A stretch of 64,000 bases of DNA from JBEBVQ01 sp964527735 (GTDB taxonomy: Bacteria > Bacteroidota > Bacteroidia > Chitinophagales > Chitinophagaceae), in the NCBI GenBank assembly GCA_964527735.1, contig CAZGPG010000018.1:13114-77113 (forward strand), given 5' to 3'. Position numbers and translations under genes: made by a program. The notes under the pieces were generated by a model. The model saw only the letters and a list, made by a program, of their open reading frames with translations, was not told where the DNA came from and did not search any database. Shown piece by piece: positions 61,996 to 64,000 of this stretch; positions within the stretch are counted from its first letter, which is position 1; every line of letters starts with the position of its first letter.

Positions 61996-63936
61996 ATGCA
62001 AGAAATAGCCGCCGGCCCCCTGCTCAGCCGGATTGATACGCCTGCAGATTTAAAGAAACTCGATAAATCGCAGCTGCAACAGGTCTGTAATGAGCTGCGT
62101 CAGTTCATTATTGATTGTGTGAGCGTACATGGCGGGCATTTCGGCGCCAGCCTTGGTGTAGTGGAGCTGACGGTAGCGCTGCATTATGTATTGAATACGC
62201 CTGATGACCAGCTGGTATGGGATGTAGGGCACCAGGCTTATGGCCATAAAATACTTACAGGACGCAGAAAGGTTTTTCATACCAACCGGAAATATGGCGG
62301 ACTGAGCGGCTTCCCGAAGCGTACCGAAAGTCCGTACGACAGCTTTGGCGTAGGCCATTCTTCCACGTCCATATCTGCGGCACTGGGTATGGCGATCGCC
62401 TCTAAGTACAAAGGGGAAAAAGATCGTAACCATGTAGCTGTGATCGGCGATGGCGCCATGACCGCCGGCCTGCCCTTCGAGGCGCTCAACCATGCAGGCG
62501 TGAGCAATACCAATCTGCTGGTTATCCTGAATGATAATAACATGTCTATTGATCCCAACGTAGGGGCGCTTAAAGAATACCTGACAGACATTACTACGTC
62601 CCAAACATGGAACAAGCTCCGCGATGATGTCTGGAAGCTGTTGGGGAAACTGCCCTATCCGGATTTTCAGCGCGAGATGGCCTCCAAGATGGAAGCCGGG
62701 CTGAAGGGAATGATCTCCCGGTCAAGCAATCTGTTTGAAGCGCTTGGGCTGCGTTATTTCGGCCCTGTGGACGGACATAATGTATTGAAGCTTGTGGAGA
62801 CGCTGAAGGACCTGAACAGCATACCTGGTCCCAAACTGCTGCATATCAAGACAGTTAAGGGCAAAGGTTATGAGCTGGCGGAGCAGGACCAGACGCTGTG
62901 GCATGCTCCGGGCACGTTCGACAAGATCACCGGCAAGATCAATAAAAAAATATCTCCGGTGCCGGAGCCGCCCAAATACCAGGATGTTTTTGGCCACACC
63001 ATTGTAGAGCTGGCTGAAAAAAATCCAAAGATCATGGGTATTACACCGGCCATGCCCTCGGGCTGTTCCATGAAGTTTATGATGGAGGCTATGCCGGATC
63101 GCGCCATAGACGTCGGCATTGCCGAGCAGCATGCCGTAACGCTCAGCGCCGGGCTTGCCACGCAGGGGATGACGGTGTTCTGCAATATATACAGCTCGTT
63201 TATGCAGCGTGCCTATGATATGGTGATCCATGATGTAGCCATCCAGAAATTACCGGTCATCTTTTGTCTTGACCGGGGCGGCCTTGTGGGTGAAGACGGA
63301 CCAACGCATCATGGCGCGTACGATATAGCGTATATGCGCTGTATCCCCAACATGATCGTCTGCGCACCGATGAATGAATCGGAATTGCGTAACCTGATGT
63401 ACACCGCGCAGCTGGACGATAACGAGCTGCCGTTTGTTATCCGGTATCCGCGCGGGCAGGGTGTTTTGTCGGACTGGCGGACGCCTTTCGAAAAAACAGT
63501 GCCGGGCACCGGTCGCAAAATAAAAGATGGCCGCGATGTGGCTATACTCACAATCGGACATCCGGGAAATTTTGCTGTAAAAGCCTGCCAGATACTGGAA
63601 ACGGAAGGATTGCAGCCGGCGCATTATGATATGCGTTTTGTAAAGCCGCTGGATGAGACCATGCTGCATGAGGTAGCACGTAAATTTAACAGGATCATCA
63701 CAGTGGAAGATGGTACGGTAACCGGAGGGTTTGGCAGCGCTGTGCTGGAGTTTATGGCTACCCATCATTATACGCCTGAGGTAACGATCCTTGGTATCCC
63801 CGACCGTATCGTGGAGCATGGCAAGCCCGAAGATTTGTATCGCGAATGTGGTTATGATGCGGAGGCGATTGCCACGGCTGTGCGCGCCATGTGTGATACG
63901 AAGGTGCAGAGGCAGGGGATCACATTTGTTTCATAA
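61996..63936 (+). CDS. dxs: 1-deoxy-D-xylulose-5-phosphate synthase
   Basis: 646 residues from ATG at 61996 (a GTG at 61990 is also possible). The thiamine-diphosphate enzyme signatures are present: FGASLGVVELTVALHYVLN, GHQAYGHKILTGRR, GVGHSSTSISAALG, GDGAMTAG with NDNNMSID, KTVKGKGYELAE, and the C-terminal transketolase-like part (AEQHAVTLSAGLATQG, LDRGGLVGEDGPTHHGAYD, VEDGTVTGGFG). It joins pyruvate and glyceraldehyde 3-phosphate to form DXP, the first step of the MEP isoprenoid pathway, and feeds thiamine and pyridoxal synthesis. A palindromic repeat follows the stop. Confidence 0.97.
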   Translation: MQEIAAGPLLSRIDTPADLKKLDKSQLQQVCNELRQFIIDCVSVHGGHFGASLGVVELTVALHYVLNTPDDQLVWDVGHQAYGHKILTGRRKVFHTNRKYGGLSGFPKRTESPYDSFGVGHSSTSISAALGMAIASKYKGEKDRNHVAVIGDGAMTAGLPFEALNHAGVSNTNLLVILNDNNMSIDPNVGALKEYLTDITTSQTWNKLRDDVWKLLGKLPYPDFQREMASKMEAGLKGMISRSSNLFEALGLRYFGPVDGHNVLKLVETLKDLNSIPGPKLLHIKTVKGKGYELAEQDQTLWHAPGTFDKITGKINKKISPVPEPPKYQDVFGHTIVELAEKNPKIMGITPAMPSGCSMKFMMEAMPDRAIDVGIAEQHAVTLSAGLATQGMTVFCNIYSSFMQRAYDMVIHDVAIQKLPVIFCLDRGGLVGEDGPTHHGAYDIAYMRCIPNMIVCAPMNESELRNLMYTAQLDDNELPFVIRYPRGQGVLSDWRTPFEKTVPGTGRKIKDGRDVAILTIGHPGNFAVKACQILETEGLQPAHYDMRFVKPLDETMLHEVARKFNRIITVEDGTVTGGFGSAVLEFMATHHYTPEVTILGIPDRIVEHGKPEDLYRECGYDAEAIATAVRAMCDTKVQRQGITFVS

Positions 63937-63949
63937 TCCTGTGCGCCCC

Positions 63950-64000
63950 GTAGAGACGTTGCATGGGTAGAGACGTTGCATGCAACGTCTCTACCCATGC
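63950..64000. repeat. GTAGAGACG palindrome after dxs, cut by the window end
   Basis: Bases 63961-64000 form a perfect 40-bp palindrome (GCATGGGTAGAGACGTTGCA and its complement). Directly before it lies GTAGAGACGTT (63950-63960), whose complement would be expected just beyond base 64000. Third member of the family with 14822-14865 and 57231-57316, again 3' of a gene. Confidence 0.88.

Overview
This window reads as a chromosome segment of a Bacteroidota bacterium, most likely of the Chitinophagaceae/Chitinophagales. The reasons are many proteins with type IX secretion (T9SS) C-terminal sorting domains of type A (YPNP-like) and type B (FTPNGDGKNDVF ... NRWG ... WDG), promoters of the Bacteroidota form TTG-N18..20-TAnnTTTG, TPR histidine kinases, LytS/LytTR and RprY-like regulators, SprB repeats and a DUF2723 membrane protein. 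Two 100-base runs of N show that this is a draft scaffold.

Layout. 1-14.8 kb: a plus-strand run of six large secreted T9SS cargo proteins (a 5'-cut type B protein, a propeller-like protein, a small type A protein, a subtilisin-like protease, a beta-helix protein and a type B protein), interrupted at 2.55-2.69 kb by a MITE-like element. 14.9-16.9 kb: minus-strand housekeeping genes (J-domain membrane protein, AlkA-type DNA glycosylase, periplasmic cyclophilin). 17.1-23.5 kb: a minus-strand operon of three more T9SS cargo proteins with a good promoter. 23.7-30.2 kb: two two-component systems, a TPR kinase with a NarL-type regulator and a propeller LytS-type kinase with a LytTR regulator. 30.4-40.8 kb: four plus-strand surface genes (NHL/SprB protein, IgGFc-binding/Ig-array protein, and a translationally coupled pair of a small T9SS protein and a tail-fibre-like repeat protein containing both sequence gaps). 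40.9-41.5 kb: a promoter, a short leader or small RNA, a strong terminator and a thioesterase. 41.8-46.7 kb: another T9SS propeller protein and a second TPR kinase/NarL pair. 46.7-64 kb: mainly core genes (deaminase, DUF2723 protein, OmpA lipoprotein, RprY-like regulator, pssA, purS, rsmI, priA, membrane protein, dipeptide epimerase, GNAT, purH, dxs).

How it fits together. At least eleven predicted cargo proteins are exported by the Sec system and then by T9SS to the cell surface or medium (adhesion, gliding, proteolysis). They are interleaved with three signalling systems that are plausible local regulators. The housekeeping genes cover isoprenoid, purine and phospholipid synthesis, replication restart and rRNA methylation. 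No tRNA, rRNA, CRISPR array or intact transposase gene was seen.

The most unusual non-coding content is a set of short palindromic repeats at gene ends. These include a GTAGAGACG family in three copies (one a perfect 44-bp palindrome shared by two convergent stop codons), an AT-rich repeat that encodes the end of the glycosylase gene, and a 136-bp element with 22-bp terminal inverted repeats and a 9-bp target duplication.
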